The notes under the pieces were generated by a model. That model was not told the origin of the DNA and made no database searches. It saw only the letters and a list, made by a program, of their open reading frames with translations. Shown here in pieces: positions 48,922 to 60,940 of a stretch of 64,000 nt of DNA. The position numbers were made by a program, and so were the translations under genes. Origin of the DNA: Molossus alvarezi (Eukaryota > Chordata > Mammalia > Chiroptera > Molossidae); the NCBI GenBank assembly GCA_037176705.1, contig CM073896.1:25866708-25930707 (forward strand), read 5' to 3'. Positions within the stretch are counted from its first letter, which is position 1; each line of letters begins with the position of its first letter.

Positions 48922-50560
48922 CCACGTTTTCAGAATGCTTCATTTGTTTTTCTTACAAATTTTAGCCAAACCGTGTGACTTCTAGGGTTTTTAGGTTAGT
49001 CTCTGGAATTATTCTTAAATTGTTGCCTCTTAAATCTTAGGATAATCCATAAAAACTATAATAGGAATACTTTTTGTAGTTCCAAAATGAACAGCCTATC
49101 AAATTCTTCTCCTGTAAATAAAATCATAAACACAATTCTCAACTGAACGCAATAAGCATATATTGAGAGACAACTATGTAATTACTAGAGAATACAATAA
49201 ATGAAATATCTTCATACACAATATAAAAATTTTTGTCTCCATTTTAAAAAATTTATTTTAGAATGTAAAGATAATCTTGAATTTTGGAATAAATGTTGCT
49301 TATTCAGAATTTATTTCACTTTTAGAATGTGTTTGGATTCCATTTACTCAATTTTGATGAAAATTTATATAGCTATATTCTTGAAAAATATTAATCTGTG
49401 GTTTTCTCTTCAATTAATGGAAGATACATGCTACAGGGTAATGAATGTTAATGAGAATGAGTTGAGAAGCAATTCCTCATGTTCTCGAGTCTGGAAGAAT
49501 TTGTGTATAGGTATCATTTCTTTTTAAATTTTTGGTTAACTTTGCCAGTCTAACTATTTGGGCCTGTAGTGCTACTTCTTGTTTTGTTTTTGTTTACATA
49601 GGCTTTTATTTTGTTTTGGGGGGTGATATGAAACAGTAATTTTCATTTCTTAACAAGACGTAGTTTTCTATTCTCTGAGTCTTTGCCTCACAAACTCAAG
49701 CACTCCAGCTCTCTGCATTTTCAAACTATGAGTCTACTGCTCAACTCAGGAAGACTTCGTGTCCCTGTTCATGTTTCCTTCTGCACTGCATCCTGGAAAA
49801 TCCAGTCAGCTTACTGTTTTGGCCACGAGAGAACTCACATTGTTCATGACTTATTTCAGGAATCACTGTCTTGTTCTGCCTGTGGTCCAATGCCCGCAAA
49901 TACTTGTTTCATATATTTTTCTATTTTTAAAGGCACTTAATGTGTGGGAATATATCCAGTTCCTATTAGTCATAGCCACAAGCATTAGTATTATAGCATT
50001 TTTATTCTGTACTAGATGTCTTCAATCTACTTAATAAAATATTATTTAAATAGTATATCTGCTCCATTTTGCTCTTAAAATTTGGTAACTCTCTTTATAC
50101 ATTAGTTAAATTTTTTTCTATGTTCTATAGACTACACTAATTTCTCTTTTTGACTCTTCATGCTTATATTTGGATATTTTCTACTAATCTAACTTCCAGC
50201 TAACTAATTTTCTCTTTCACTCTATAAAAACTGCTATTAAACCCATCTATTTATTTCTCAATTTTAGTTCATATATTTTATTTAATATAATATCTATCTT
50301 GTGTCTCTTTGTAGTTTCCACTTTTCAGCCAAAATAATACATCTGAACATTTAATTTGTTTAATATATAATCACAATTCTTTTACATTTTGCCTACAATT
50401 ACACCATAATCTGAATTCCCAATGGGTTTGTTTTCTTGTTTCTTTTTCTCTTGATAAAGTTTTCTTTTCTGCATGCCTGGGTATTTGTTACTGAACACTG
50501 CACATTATGTTTAAAAGTATAGTGAAAACTGGGGTCTGTAACTATGTTTTACTACTCAAG

Positions 50561-51791
50561 AAAGCTTTTCCTTTTGACTCTGACAAAAAGTTAGGCTAAG
50601 AGTAAATTATCTTTAAAAATATGAGATTGAACTGATTTGCAGGCCATGTTAATAAAGAATAAAACAACTTCTGTAATGATCCAAGAGTTTTCTAACTTTT
50701 TCTTTCTTCTCTGAAACTTCTCTTCCCTAGTGTTGTGCCAGACTTCATAAACTAGCCTGCATTTGGAGTCACTGAAGCTTCATATAATTTTTCTAATAAT
50801 GTCGTCAAGATTCTCCCTCTGCATTACTGTCTCTGCCATGTACCAAATCTCGGGATCATACAAATGCCCTTTTATAGAAGTGTGTAGGGAGGTTAACCAG
50901 ATTACAAACAAGTGTTTCTCCATATATCTTTGCATTGTTTTATTTCTTGCATTGTGCTTCATTACTTTCATTATGGAATAGATTCTGAATTATTAAACCC
51001 ACATGAAACCACAATTTGTTAATAAGTGCTTGATGCTCAATATCCCTTCAGTACTAAATTTTAACTGGAATAACAGTTTCTGAACCAGACTTTTTTTTTT
51101 TTTTACTATTACATTTATGATATTTGATATCTAGAATGCAGGCACAGTCTCATCACAGAGACGGAGTGCGTGGCCTTTCACCACGCAGTCACTGTAAATC
51201 TCCATGAGGAAGAGCATAGAGGAAAGACAGCCCGTGTGGCAGTGGAAGGAAGGCCACTCACAATGTGACAGGTAGGGAGCGCGTGAAAACAGACTGACAG
51301 ATCAGGTGCACTTGCCAGTTGCAAACTGCCCACAGACTGTCAACTTCCAAAATGAATCAGACTCTCAAACCAAGGAGGTCTCAAAGCTTAAATGTTTAAA
51401 CATTCAGAGACTTCACTAAGACGTCTCACCCTGCTATGTTTCCACGGTGTCCCTGCCATATCTTCAGCGCTGTTCAGAAGTAAGAATAAATATTTTCTTA
51501 ATATGCTTCTTAATGGGGGGCGAAGGAGAGGAAGGGAGGGAGACAGAGATAGATTCCTCGGGAGATTGGCAGAGTGTCAGATAGCTGTATCCACTTTCAT
51601 TTTCATTATATGAAAATGTTGTATCTTTTCCAACATTTTTTTTAAAGTTGCATGCATCTTTTTTAATATGTCCTATTTTGTCTCCATTAGTATTTGCATG
51701 AGACATACACTACGTACACCCAAACACCAGATCACTTTGGATTATTTCTGTATTTGTCAGTTGAGGACATGCAATTGTTTCCCAGGATACT
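50561..51791. other. No gene recognised
   Basis: Unassigned. About 51130-51480 is less AT-rich and has no simple repeats. No coding frame stands out. Confidence 0.5.
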
Positions 51792-51823
51792 TTCCCTCCC
51801 TCCCTCCCTCCCTCCCTTCCTGC
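51792..51823. repeat. (CCCT)n microsatellite
   Basis: About six ccct units followed by an eroded cct/cttcc tail. Confidence 0.9.
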
Positions 51824-51864
51824 CTTCCCTCTGTGCCACAATCGTATCTTTGCTACTTAAAAAT

Positions 51865-52290
51865 CATGTCAGACAGAGAAAAACAAACGCTGTATTATCT
51901 CATGTATCTATTGAATGTAAAACAACCAAATACATAGAAACAGAGAACAGATTGGTGATTGCAGAGGTGAGTGTTAGGGGATGGGGGAAAATGGGTGAAG
52001 GTGGTTAAAATGTACAAACTTCCAGTTCTAGAGTAAATAAGTTCTGGGGACGAAATGAACAGCAATGTGACTATAATTAACAATCCTGGATTGTATACTT
52101 GAGAAATAATGAGAGAGCAAATCTTAAAAGTTCTCATCACAAGAAAAAAAAATTCACTGTGTGTAGTGATGGATGTTAACTAAATTTATTGTGGTTACTC
52201 ATTTTGCAATCTATACATATATCAAATTGTGTTATACACCTTAAATTAATACAATGTTATATGTCAATTGTATATCAATGAACTGGGGGA
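51865..52290 (+). mobile_element. Old L1M LINE 3' end
   Basis: Gtattatctcatgtatctat, ggtgattgcagaggtgagtg, ttccagttctagagtaaata, cagcaatgtgactataatta and tgtcaattgtatatcaatga follow the sense 3' UTR of older L1 elements. Confidence 0.7.
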
Positions 52291-52449
52291 AAAATGATGC
52301 CTTTTGTACTCCAAATGCTTGTCATTTCCTTTCTATCTTCCCATTTATCTTTTTTCTCTTGTACCTTTTTCTCATTTATTTCTGAAGTATTTATTCAGGA
52401 CAGTGATGTGTCAGATACTCACTTGTTGTGGAATGAGCAAATTTGGAGA

Positions 52450-52995
52450 CTGGCAAAACAATCTATAAGAAGATGGAAATTCTAAAACAGAAAATGAAAT
52501 GAAAAATTCGATGACAGGTTTAATGGCATGTATGAGAAGACAAGTTTCAGCGAACTTGAAAATAGATGTATAGAGTGGATTGAATTTGAAAAACACAGAG
52601 AAAAAGAATGAATAGATTCAGATACATGTGAGACAATATCATGTAATCTGACATACATGTTATAGAAATTTTATCTAGAAGGAGAAGAAAGAATGAGGCA
52701 GAAGTGTATTTGTTAAAATAGTGGCTGAAATTTTTCTAAACAAGCTGAAAAGCATCTACTTTCAGATCTATAATGCTTAGCAAACTTAAGTAGGATAAAT
52801 AAAAGAAAGAAAGAAAAAAACAAACCTAGACACATCATGGCCAAACTATTGAATAACAAAATTAAAGATAAAATTTTGAAAGCAGTCAGAGATAACAGAC
52901 ACATTACGTACACAGAAACATAATTGAGAACAGCAACTAAAAAATCAGAAAACATTGGAAGAATATCTTTTAAGCACTTACAATTAAGGAAACCA
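52450..52995 (+). mobile_element. Old L1M/HAL1-like LINE, ORF1-side fragment
   Basis: Ggagaagaaagaatgaggca, gctgaaatttttctaaacaa, cctagacacatcatggccaa and ttttgaaagcagtcagagat match the sense 5'/ORF1 side of old L1 or HAL1 elements. It is followed by the SINE at 53018. No open frame. Confidence 0.6.
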
Positions 52996-53017
52996 AAAAT
53001 AAAATGTGTCATCTTTT

Positions 53018-53226
53018 TTTAAATCTTTTTTTTTTACTTATTTTTTTCTTTATTGAATTTTAGAGAGAGAAGAAGGAGAGGGAGAGAGAGAAAGAAACAT
53101 TGATGAGAGAGAACATCAATTGGCCACCTCCCGCATGCCTCCAACCTGGGATCAGAACCACAACCCGGACATGTGCTCTGACTAGACATGGAACCAGAGA
53201 CCTCTTGGTGCCACACCAGCCCGGCC
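53018..53226 (-). mobile_element. Ves-type SINE, older subfamily
   Basis: Minus-strand head ggccgggctggtgtggcacc, then tctggttccatgtctagtca, CT-rich body and tail ctctaaaattcaataaagaa. The TSD aaaatgtgtcatctttt / aaaatttgtgatctttg (53001-53017 and 53227-53243) is imperfect. Confidence 0.88.
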
Positions 53227-53297
53227 AAAATTTGTGATCTTTGAATTCTGCATCCAATGAAGATATTCTTAAATACAGCATGAACTGAGGACATGAG

Positions 53298-53752
53298 TAT
53301 TAGTTCTCTAGGGCTGCTATAACAAGGTACCACAAACTGGGTGGCTTAAACATCAGAAAATTATTGTCTCACAATTCTGGAGGCTAGAAGTCTGAGGTCA
53401 AGATGTCAGCAGGGTTTATTCCCTCTAAGAGTTATGAAAAAAATTAATTGAATAAACATAGAAAAAACTCTCACCTAGTAGTTCTGGTGGTTTGCTGACA
53501 ATTTTCAGCTTTTCTTGGCTTATAGAAGAATCACCCAATTACATGGTGTTCACCTGTGTGTGTGTCTCTCCACATGGCATTTTTTCCATAAGAACACCAG
53601 CCATATATTGGGTGAGGGGTTCATCCTATTCCATTGTTACCTCCTTTTAATTAATTGCATCTGTAACAACCCTACTTCCATTTTAATGTATTGAGGGTTA
53701 GGACTCCAATATATGAACCAGGGGAGGAATTTGCAAAATTTATCCTATAACA
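53298..53752 (-). mobile_element. MLT1-type ERVL-MaLR solo LTR
   Basis: Opens tattagttctctagggctgc, then accacaaactgggtggctta, caattctggaggctagaagt and agaacaccagccatatattg. It closes with gggttaggactccaatatat. About 90 bp near 53430-53520 do not follow the LTR pattern and may be an insertion. No internal retroviral region. Confidence 0.8.
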
Positions 53753-54069
53753 ACATGTATAGATAAAGAAAACCTGAGTGCATTTGCCACGCACGGGTCT
53801 GAACAACAATAAATAAAACTATGTTCTTCCAGCTGAGGTTAAATGTTGTCTTATAGAAGGAAAGTAAAGAAAGAAAAATAACAGTAATGGTAAATAAAAA
53901 TATACAATTGTCAAGCTATTGTATTTGTAGAATGTGGCATGGGATATTGAAGCAGAAACTTAGAAGTACGAAGAGCTGTGTCCATCCCAATTCTCTTAAT
54001 CAAGTCTTTGAGACTCTCTTTTACATTAATTTTATTTTTATTTTTCTACAGTCACTGATAAATGGTGTG
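53753..54069. other. No gene recognised
   Basis: AT-rich unassigned DNA. Confidence 0.5.
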
Positions 54070-54185
54070 CTCTAATACCCTCTATTTTCTCTTCCATAAA
54101 ATGGGGACAAAAAATGCAACTATCTCATAGGTTATGGTGAGGATCAATTGAGAATTCCCCATGAAATGCCTTTTTCAGTGTACTA
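54070..54185 (+). repeat. MIR SINE fragment
   Basis: Ttttctcttccataaaatgg, ggacaaaaaatgcaactatc and tcataggttatggtgaggat match the MIR 3' half. Confidence 0.7.
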
Positions 54186-54289
54186 AATATTATTAATAGT
54201 TGTGTACTCTTATTATCTAATATTAGCACAGACATTTATGTTTATATGTGAGATTATATCTGTATTATCTTTATAATTATGAGCAAAAG

Positions 54290-54490
54290 ATAAACAAATA
54301 TTTGTTGATCACTTACTATGTACAAGGGAATTTAAATACTTTACACAGCTTATTGCATTTCTCACCATAATCTTTATGAATTAGATATACTATCCTTATT
54401 TAGACCAAGATATTAAAATATTAAAAGGTTTTTTGACCCATTTAGTAAGTAGAATAGAATTGAAATCTAAATCTCCTTGACTACAAAATC
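54290..54490 (-). repeat. MIR SINE
   Basis: Plus strand: gatcacttactatgtacaag, acacagcttattgcatttct, caccataatctttatgaatt and cattataccattttatttcc, in antisense MIR order. Confidence 0.65.
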
Positions 54491-55951
54491 ATTATACCAT
54501 TTTATTTCCAATAATAAAATACTGCATCCTGTATTCAAAAACAAAATTGTGAAATTATATGATTACCACACCAAACTGCAGAAAAGTGAGTAGATTTAAA
54601 CCCACTATCTCTACCTGAACAATTTGGCATCTTCTGAGGAATACCTGTATTTAAAAACTTTCTTAATTGACCCAGATTCTAAATTTTGGGACAGTGCTGA
54701 TATAAAACATTTCTTTATTGGCCTCACAAATCACGAACACTGGAAAATTCAACTAGACTTCTAAACATCTTCTAACATAAACCGTCTCTTGCACTAAGAT
54801 GTAGCAAAAAGAACAAAAACAATAGCCACAGCAATAGTACTGTCTCAGGTTATATGTCCTTGTCTGGGGTTAGAGCTACCTTTCGTATGCATGACTACTC
54901 TTCAGAAGAAGAGACATACTTGGGCCCAAATGCTGGGACTGAACATTTTTGGAATATTCAGAAGATACAAAGCAAAAATGACCATGGAAATTTCACGTCA
55001 TATCTATATCACGTCTGCCTCCTATGCCACGTGGACCTGACGTGGACAGACCTTTCACTGTGGAGGGAGAAGACCCGTTCAGCCTGTTCCAGCCTCATCA
55101 ACCCTGCTTCCCATCCTCCCGTGGAATTCTTTCAATCCCAGTCCTTGTATTTCCTGAAGACTTTTAAGATATCATCTTTTTTTAATAAGATTTGAGCATA
55201 ATAAAAGTATATTACATTTGTACATAGTTGGTCATTCCAAAAGCTTACTTTACTCCCCAAACATTAAGCTCACCACATCAAGTACTGCAATGTATGATTG
55301 TGTTCTGGACCCTACAGCTTAGAACCATGTTTTATTCTATTTCTTTATCTTAATTCCCTATCTCTTAAACCCGTCTATATGTTTTCCTTCCAAAATACAA
55401 TGACAACAAAGTATCTGATTAGTATAGAGGGGTGATACTGTTTATGGCCACATGAGAGTGTAGGCATTAATTAACTTATTTGGCACAGGTTTTTCATATC
55501 TTAAAGAAGCAATGGGATTTAACTGAAGAGTGATAAACTGTGTAAAAGTGGAGTAAACAGTAACCCATAGTTGTTTATTAGTTTTAAATCCATTAAGCCC
55601 TTTGGAAATTAAAATGGAGTGTTTTGCACTGTTTTTGGCACCCAGAACCCATGGCAGGTCCAGCCTAGCCAATCTTGTGCCTGCTGACACATTATTGCTC
55701 ATTTCAAAGCTTTGATAATCGCATTCTCATGTTTTATGGACACATCCTCCTGTCGGTGGATCAGACATAAACACGCAGCTGCGATGCACAACTCAGTCTG
55801 CTGCAATCCCTCAGCAAACCAGGAGCCTTTGATCAGGCACTCTGGCGCAGAAGCAGAAATCAGAGGAAATTTATTTTCAAATGTTTATTTCCAGAAGCCT
55901 CTTTTAATGACCACATTTTGATCTTTGATTCCATGACGGGGAAAATAAAAG

Positions 55952-55952
<1 letters not shown>
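54491..55952. other. Unassigned DNA with an ACGT-core cluster
   Basis: No recognised repeat or gene. A 113-codon frame (54854-55195) crosses the ACGT cluster but shows no domain. 55600-55920 is also non-repetitive and may be unique or conserved noncoding DNA. Confidence 0.4.
54995..55043. promoter_or_regulatory. Cluster of four ACGT-core motifs
   Basis: ACGT occurs at 54995, 55011, 55029 and 55040. The contexts are ttcacgtcat (CRE-like half site), tcacgtctgc, gccacgtgga (CACGTG E-box) and tgacgtggac. ACGT cores bind bZIP and bHLH factors. Four CpG-containing cores within 49 bp stand out in a CpG-poor region. Function is not shown. Confidence 0.3.

Positions 55953-56045
<93 letters not shown>
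55953..56045. repeat. (GAAA)n microsatellite, about 23 units
   Basis: Uninterrupted gaaa units over about 93 bp, with no SINE body attached. Confidence 0.98.
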
Positions 56046-56046
<1 letters not shown>

Positions 56047-56280
56047 GAGTTGGCCGTTATTCGGACAGCAAAATAACTTTTTAGACTGACATTATTTTGG
56101 GGGCTATGGAGTCAGTTACTTTGCAGAATAAAACCATCAAGGCCGTCCCCAACTCATTCCTGTCATTCAAATCCCTGTTGTTCACCCTACACTCGTCCCC
56201 AATAACAGCCACTCCCACAACCATGCCCTGCCGCCGATGCCAAGCTTTCCACAGCCAGGAGGCTTCCGGCATGTCAGGAT
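56046..56280. other. No gene recognised
   Basis: Mixed-composition sequence with a 109-codon plus-strand frame (56097-56426) overlapping an L2 fragment. No coding evidence. Confidence 0.45.
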
Positions 56281-56410
56281 TGTTCATTTATTTAGTCCAT
56301 GTTTATTGGAAGCTTTCTTTATGTCAGGTTCTCCTAAATATTTGTGATAAAAGACAGAATGAGATTTCTTTGCTTTCAAGAAACTCACCTTCTAGTAAGC
56401 CAGATACCAT
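56281..56410 (-). repeat. L2 LINE 3'-end fragment
   Basis: Plus strand: catgtttattggaagctttc, then tttatgtcaggttctcctaa and tttcaagaaactcaccttct, in antisense L2 3'-end order. Confidence 0.65.
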
Positions 56411-57399
56411 TCTGTGGTTAATTTGAGGAAAAGTAAGAAGTTTTAATGCTACTTTATTTAAATTCCAAAGAACAAAATAAAAAAGTATAAATGTTAAAAA
56501 TAAATTTGCATTTAGATCCAATTTCCAAACCTCAGACAAATAATTGACCGGAACAACATATACATGTTCTGAAGTGAAGGTTTGGGGTTTGTTTCCATGG
56601 TTTTGCGAGTAACAGAAGCATGAAGAAGCTGCATTGAGTGACAACGGTGTATCTGCTGGTAAGAGAAGGGAAGGGAAATTTGGCTGCACTTGGAGCTAGA
56701 AGGAGAAAAAGAAAGTTATAAACAAGGGAAGCTGCTTTCTCCAGCTCTCAGGATAACATGCTCATCTTTATTTCTCTCTGTTCCATTAATTTTATGTTTA
56801 CTGGCCTCTCTGCTCCACTGTGCACTTGGAAAAAGAAGTGTGTCTTAACTTCGAAAACATTATTATTCTATTTTCAGCCCCCCAAAAAGGCAAATAGATA
56901 ACAGATTTCTAGTTCTGAGGCCCCATTACAAAATATCAAGAGAAATAATCTGATTGTCTTCAGGGTCTGCATTTTGCCCAATCTAGACGGTGATGGTAGT
57001 GGGGGAGAGTTCGTGGGCAGAGTCATGGAGCACAGTCTTGTTAGTTGCATGTTTTCAGTGATAACTGCTGAGAACCATGTGGCAGGAGCTTGGAGGAGAT
57101 ATTCTAGCACAGATCAGAGGAAAGACAAGCCTTACTTTAATGCCGCCCCTTTCTAAAGAATACAAGATGGACATTTAACCATTTCATATATTTGTGATAC
57201 TTTTTTCCTTTCTTAAGAGTTATTTCCAGGCTAATCAAAAGTCACAAAGATGTAAACAGATAAGCACAATAAAACGGTGGAATAAGTGCTCTGTGAGAGG
57301 TAGGTGTAATGGCCAACCATCAGAGTGACTGAAAAATTGAATTTCACAGAAAAGATGCACACACTTTTGCAGCTTTATTTTTTGTTTTACTTTTGCTTT
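56411..57399. other. No gene recognised
   Basis: Unassigned. A 121-codon minus-strand frame (56324-56689) has no recognisable content. Confidence 0.5.
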
Positions 57400-58090
57400 A
57401 TTTTGTGAGTTTTTTATACAAAAGGTTCCATATTTTTAAGATGTTCAAGAGCCTATACTGAATTACATACAAAAAAAATGTACCAAAAACATGTGTACAG
57501 CTAGATAAAGTTTTATAATGAGCACAGCCATGAGTCAAACATCACCAGCACCCTGGAGGCTACCCCCATGCATCCACCCTGTTGGTATTCCTTAATCACC
57601 ACTCGCAGGTAACCACAATTTTGTCTTCTGTCTCCAAAATCGTGATGCCTGATTTCAATTTCATGTGAATGGAATCATGCAGGATGTCCTTCTGTAGGTC
57701 TGACTTCTTAACATTATGTTTGTGGCAGTTACCCATGCTGCTCGTGAAGCTGGAGTTTGTGACATTTATTGTTGTACTGGATTTCACTGAATAAATATAC
57801 CACAACCGATTTCTCCATTACACTGTGGGTGGACATTTGGAGGGTTTCTCTTTTGGACCTCATGTGATAAATGTCGTTATTAGTATTCTTGTATATGTTT
57901 CTTTTATCAAACATATGTGTGTTTCTCAGTTCATTTAGTCATTATAACAGTGTGTAGTTGTACCTGGTAGTTATTTGAATTTGCATTTCTTTATGACAGA
58001 TCATGTTGAGTACACACTGACAGGTTTATGGACCAATTGGTTATCATTTTTGATGAAATAACAAGTATGCCTTTTAAAAGAAAAAGGAGT
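57400..58090 (-). mobile_element. Old L1M LINE, antisense 3' end and ORF2 tail
   Basis: Plus strand: aaacatcaccagcaccctgg, ggtaaccacaattttgtctt, tgtgaatggaatcatgcagg, ggtggacatttggagggttt and atttgaatttgcatttcttt, in the antisense order of an old L1 3' region. No open frame. Confidence 0.7.
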
Positions 58091-59159
58091 TAGTTGTCTT
58101 GTTATTCTTTTTTTTTGTGAACTTTATTAAAATTTTTTATTTACCAAAGGAGAAAATTGTGAGATTACACATAAACATGCCTTATTTAAAATAAAAAATA
58201 TCTTTATCAAAATTTGATTCTCAGTCAAATCTTTGGAATAATGTCTGTTAAGTAAAATAAAAATGCCTCTCCAAAGACATACACAGCTTTACAATATGTT
58301 AATAACATTCTATAGCAAAAAATTTGACTCAAAGACTTGTATTTTCTTTTCTTTTGCATAAGAGACTAGTATTTAAAAAGCAGCCCACTTTTAGTAGTAG
58401 CTCTTAGTAGTTGCTAATATATTTTGTTTAGTCTCAATGATAAAAATCTATACAAATTGTTTTCTCTGCCTCCACCTCATTAATCTTTTTGATAATTCAC
58501 AGAAAATCTTCCTGCAGTCTCAGATTCAAAACACTCAGTGCTGGACTGTCGACTGGGTTTGCTCCAATGGGCACCGTGGATTTTTGGCAGATTTAACCCC
58601 GCTCTCTGCTTTGTTTCCCAACAAATGTTTGTCCCACACTTATAAACTACAAAGGACTCTATATATTTCTCATACTAATCTTGTCCCTGCCTTTCCTTTG
58701 TGATATTCTACAAATATTTCTACTAACTTTTTATATATATAAAATACATAATCAATATAAAAATAAGAAACACAAATGTATGTGTTTGTAGATACACTAA
58801 GCTAAATATATAATGACTATATCTAACTAAATATACATACACACACTTAACTAAATACATATACTAAATAAAATATGTAAGGCAGATGTATAATATATAC
58901 TTATACACCCATACTCACAGGACAAATAAGTTTATATTTGTGATCGGCCTTATTTTTATAAGAGAAGCATAAATAATAATTTTATGAATAATGCCTTTAG
59001 TAAATGATTTCCATTCTTGTGTCTCATAGGATAATGTTATTTTTGCTCCAATCTTTGGCCATATACTTGCTTAACTTTTGTTTCATGCTACAAAGTGCAG
59101 ATTAGTACAGGCATCGAAGCTGCCTAAGGTATTCTGTTCAGCGTCTTATTTGTTTGCAA
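58091..59159. other. No gene recognised
   Basis: AT-rich DNA, with many ata/tac repeats at 58730-58910. Confidence 0.5.
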
Positions 59160-59520
59160 AGTTCCTGAACTATGAATAAGGATAAAATTTCAAAGCCAAA
59201 GCGTGGAAAAAAAGACTGGAGAAAAGCAGTTTTATGCTAATGGCTGTAGCAATGATTATAAAGCAGAGTGCACACAGAATGCACCATGGAGATGCTCAAT
59301 AATATTTACGGAGCATATGGGCCTTGCGTAGCAGAAGCAAAAATGTTCTTTTCTCACTTTAGGTTTGCCAAATTACTCTGGACATTAAGAAAAATGCTGA
59401 ACTTTCACTTGAACTGTGGTCCGAAAACCCTGACCAAGAACAGGACTGGGATTCGTGAGCTGTCATTTCATTCACAATACTAAACCGAACTGTGACAGGC
59501 CAGAATGATTCGGGATAACT
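59160..59520. other. Non-repeat block, no gene recognised
   Basis: More balanced composition than its flanks, with no simple repeats and no recognisable transposon. A 71-codon frame (59268-59483) has no domain. Unique or conserved noncoding DNA is possible. Confidence 0.35.
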
Positions 59521-59809
59521 TGTCTTTTACTTGTTTAGGGTACTCTGAAGGGGAAAAGTGAAACAAGAAATAACAGTTTTAGATAAATCTAAATAGAAAA
59601 GTTCATGAAGTTCTTAATGAAGACAGTATGGATTTAAGGACTAAACAAGTGCTTCTCTTATGCAAATCTATTGCTCTTAATTTCATTGTAATAATCCCAT
59701 GAATCAATGGATACTTTTGATATTTGGAAAACATTTAAAAAAAATACATAAACATCTCATTAGTCATCCTTTATGCCTCAAAATAGTACATCTTCATGTA
59801 TTAAAGGTC
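59521..59809. other. No gene recognised
   Basis: AT-rich unassigned DNA. Confidence 0.5.
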
Positions 59810-60010
59810 AATGTTGTTCTTCAATTCATTTACTCAGATAATTGTATGAAGTGCTGGCTACGTGTCAGGTATTTTGTGGACTTTTTACCTCTAAGCATTG
59901 TAAGATAGATTTTATTCCACTGGTTTTATAAAAAAACAACAACATTGGGATTCAGAATATCTAGGAAGCTTGTCCAAATCAAAAATAGTAGTAAAACTAA
60001 GATTGATCTG
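59810..60010 (-). repeat. MIR SINE
   Basis: Plus strand: tgaagtgctggctacgtgtc, ttgtaagatagattttattc, aggaagcttgtccaaatcaa and gtaaaactaagattgatctg, in antisense MIR order. Confidence 0.6.
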
Positions 60011-60058
60011 CCTAAACAAGAAGTCCCTGTTATTTTCAATATACCACTGTTTTGTTAC

Positions 60059-60093
60059 AAAAAACAAAAAACAACAACAACAACAAAACAAAC
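60059..60093. repeat. A-rich (CAA)n repeat
   Basis: Aaaac units followed by caa units and an A-rich end. No retroelement body is attached. Confidence 0.85.
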
Positions 60094-60926
60094 ATAGGTC
60101 AATCAGGGTAAATCAAGTTCTATAACAGAGGTGTAAAGTACTTCCTTTAAAACAGCATCAGGATGATAGAAAATCACCACCAATTTATATTCTGCTTAAA
60201 GGAGAAAGTAATCAGAATAATTTCCAGATTTTTGAAATCAGTTTCAAAATAACCCTGAGTATTTTGGAAGCCCTTTATTTGTTTTGAAATATACTTTCCA
60301 AATCTGCAGAACAAAACCCCTCTCTTACTACTCCTAAAGCCAAGGCAGAGTGATAGTTACTGCCAGAAAATATGTAGCTATTTTGTCCTTTTGGGTAAGT
60401 GAAACATACCATTGATTCTTTAAACTGCACGATGCAGCTGATTGAATTTTTCCAACATTTGACAAAGTCGTGTATGGAAGGACATATTCACCAAACTACT
60501 CTTTTTATCTGTGATGATGCTTTATTTAGTTTCATTAAGTTGATTACATGGGAATTCACTTCTACTCCCTGGAAAATTGAAGTCGATTATTTCTGCTAGT
60601 GTAAGGGATTGGAGTAAAACCTAATGCAGTCCTCTTCTCTTTGATCATGCATATAAAAAGTTACTAATTGTACGCCTTTTATTTGAAGTAAATATTCCTT
60701 TTGTTAACAATTTTGTAAATATACTACTAAATAAAACAACTCATCACAGCTTGCTCTTTGCCCTATTTATTGAAAACTTCATAGTAATAAATATACTTTC
60801 TCACACACAGTTCACTACTGTAGTAAAGGTTTCCAGTTCAACTAAAATATTGTGTGCATGGAGATGAAGCTGATTTATGAGAAAAGGAGGATTGAAAGAG
60901 CCTGGATTTAATAAACTTGAATAAAA
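60094..60926. other. No gene recognised
   Basis: AT-rich unassigned DNA. Confidence 0.5.
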
Positions 60927-60940
60927 AGAGACATGGGCCA

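Larger units (their letters stand above)
47480..49985 (-). mobile_element. Ancient L1M nested in another L1M, internally deleted
   Basis: It begins on the plus strand with an antisense L1M 3' end (47490: tttttaagttgtaaattggc; 47790-47870: tttttattgctaagtagtag). It continues with eroded ORF2 C-terminal sequence to about 48550, and ends with a 5' UTR-like block at 49660-49985 (ctcaagcactccagctctct, tccagtcagcttactgtttt). The middle (48560-49600) does not read as L1. A young SINE sits inside at 48001-48244. Confidence 0.5.
46600..50560 (-). mobile_element. Ancient L1M fossil, host of a second nested L1M
   Basis: The antisense ORF1/5'-side segment at about 47170-47465 (gtcttcatttttgaagaata, tgttgagaaatgagttgcta, gttcctttgaagatagtatg) is continued at about 50030-50560 (ctgctattaaacccatctat; gcatgcctgggtatttgtta, then gaacactgcacattatg) after an interruption of about 2.5 kb. 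The continuity of the two parts is judged by order only. The left boundary is approximate. Confidence 0.5.

Noticed and set aside
56324..56689. 121-codon minus-strand frame
   Set aside because: It overlaps an L2 fragment at one end, is Phe/Leu-rich and shows no recognisable domain. Chance is the simpler reading.
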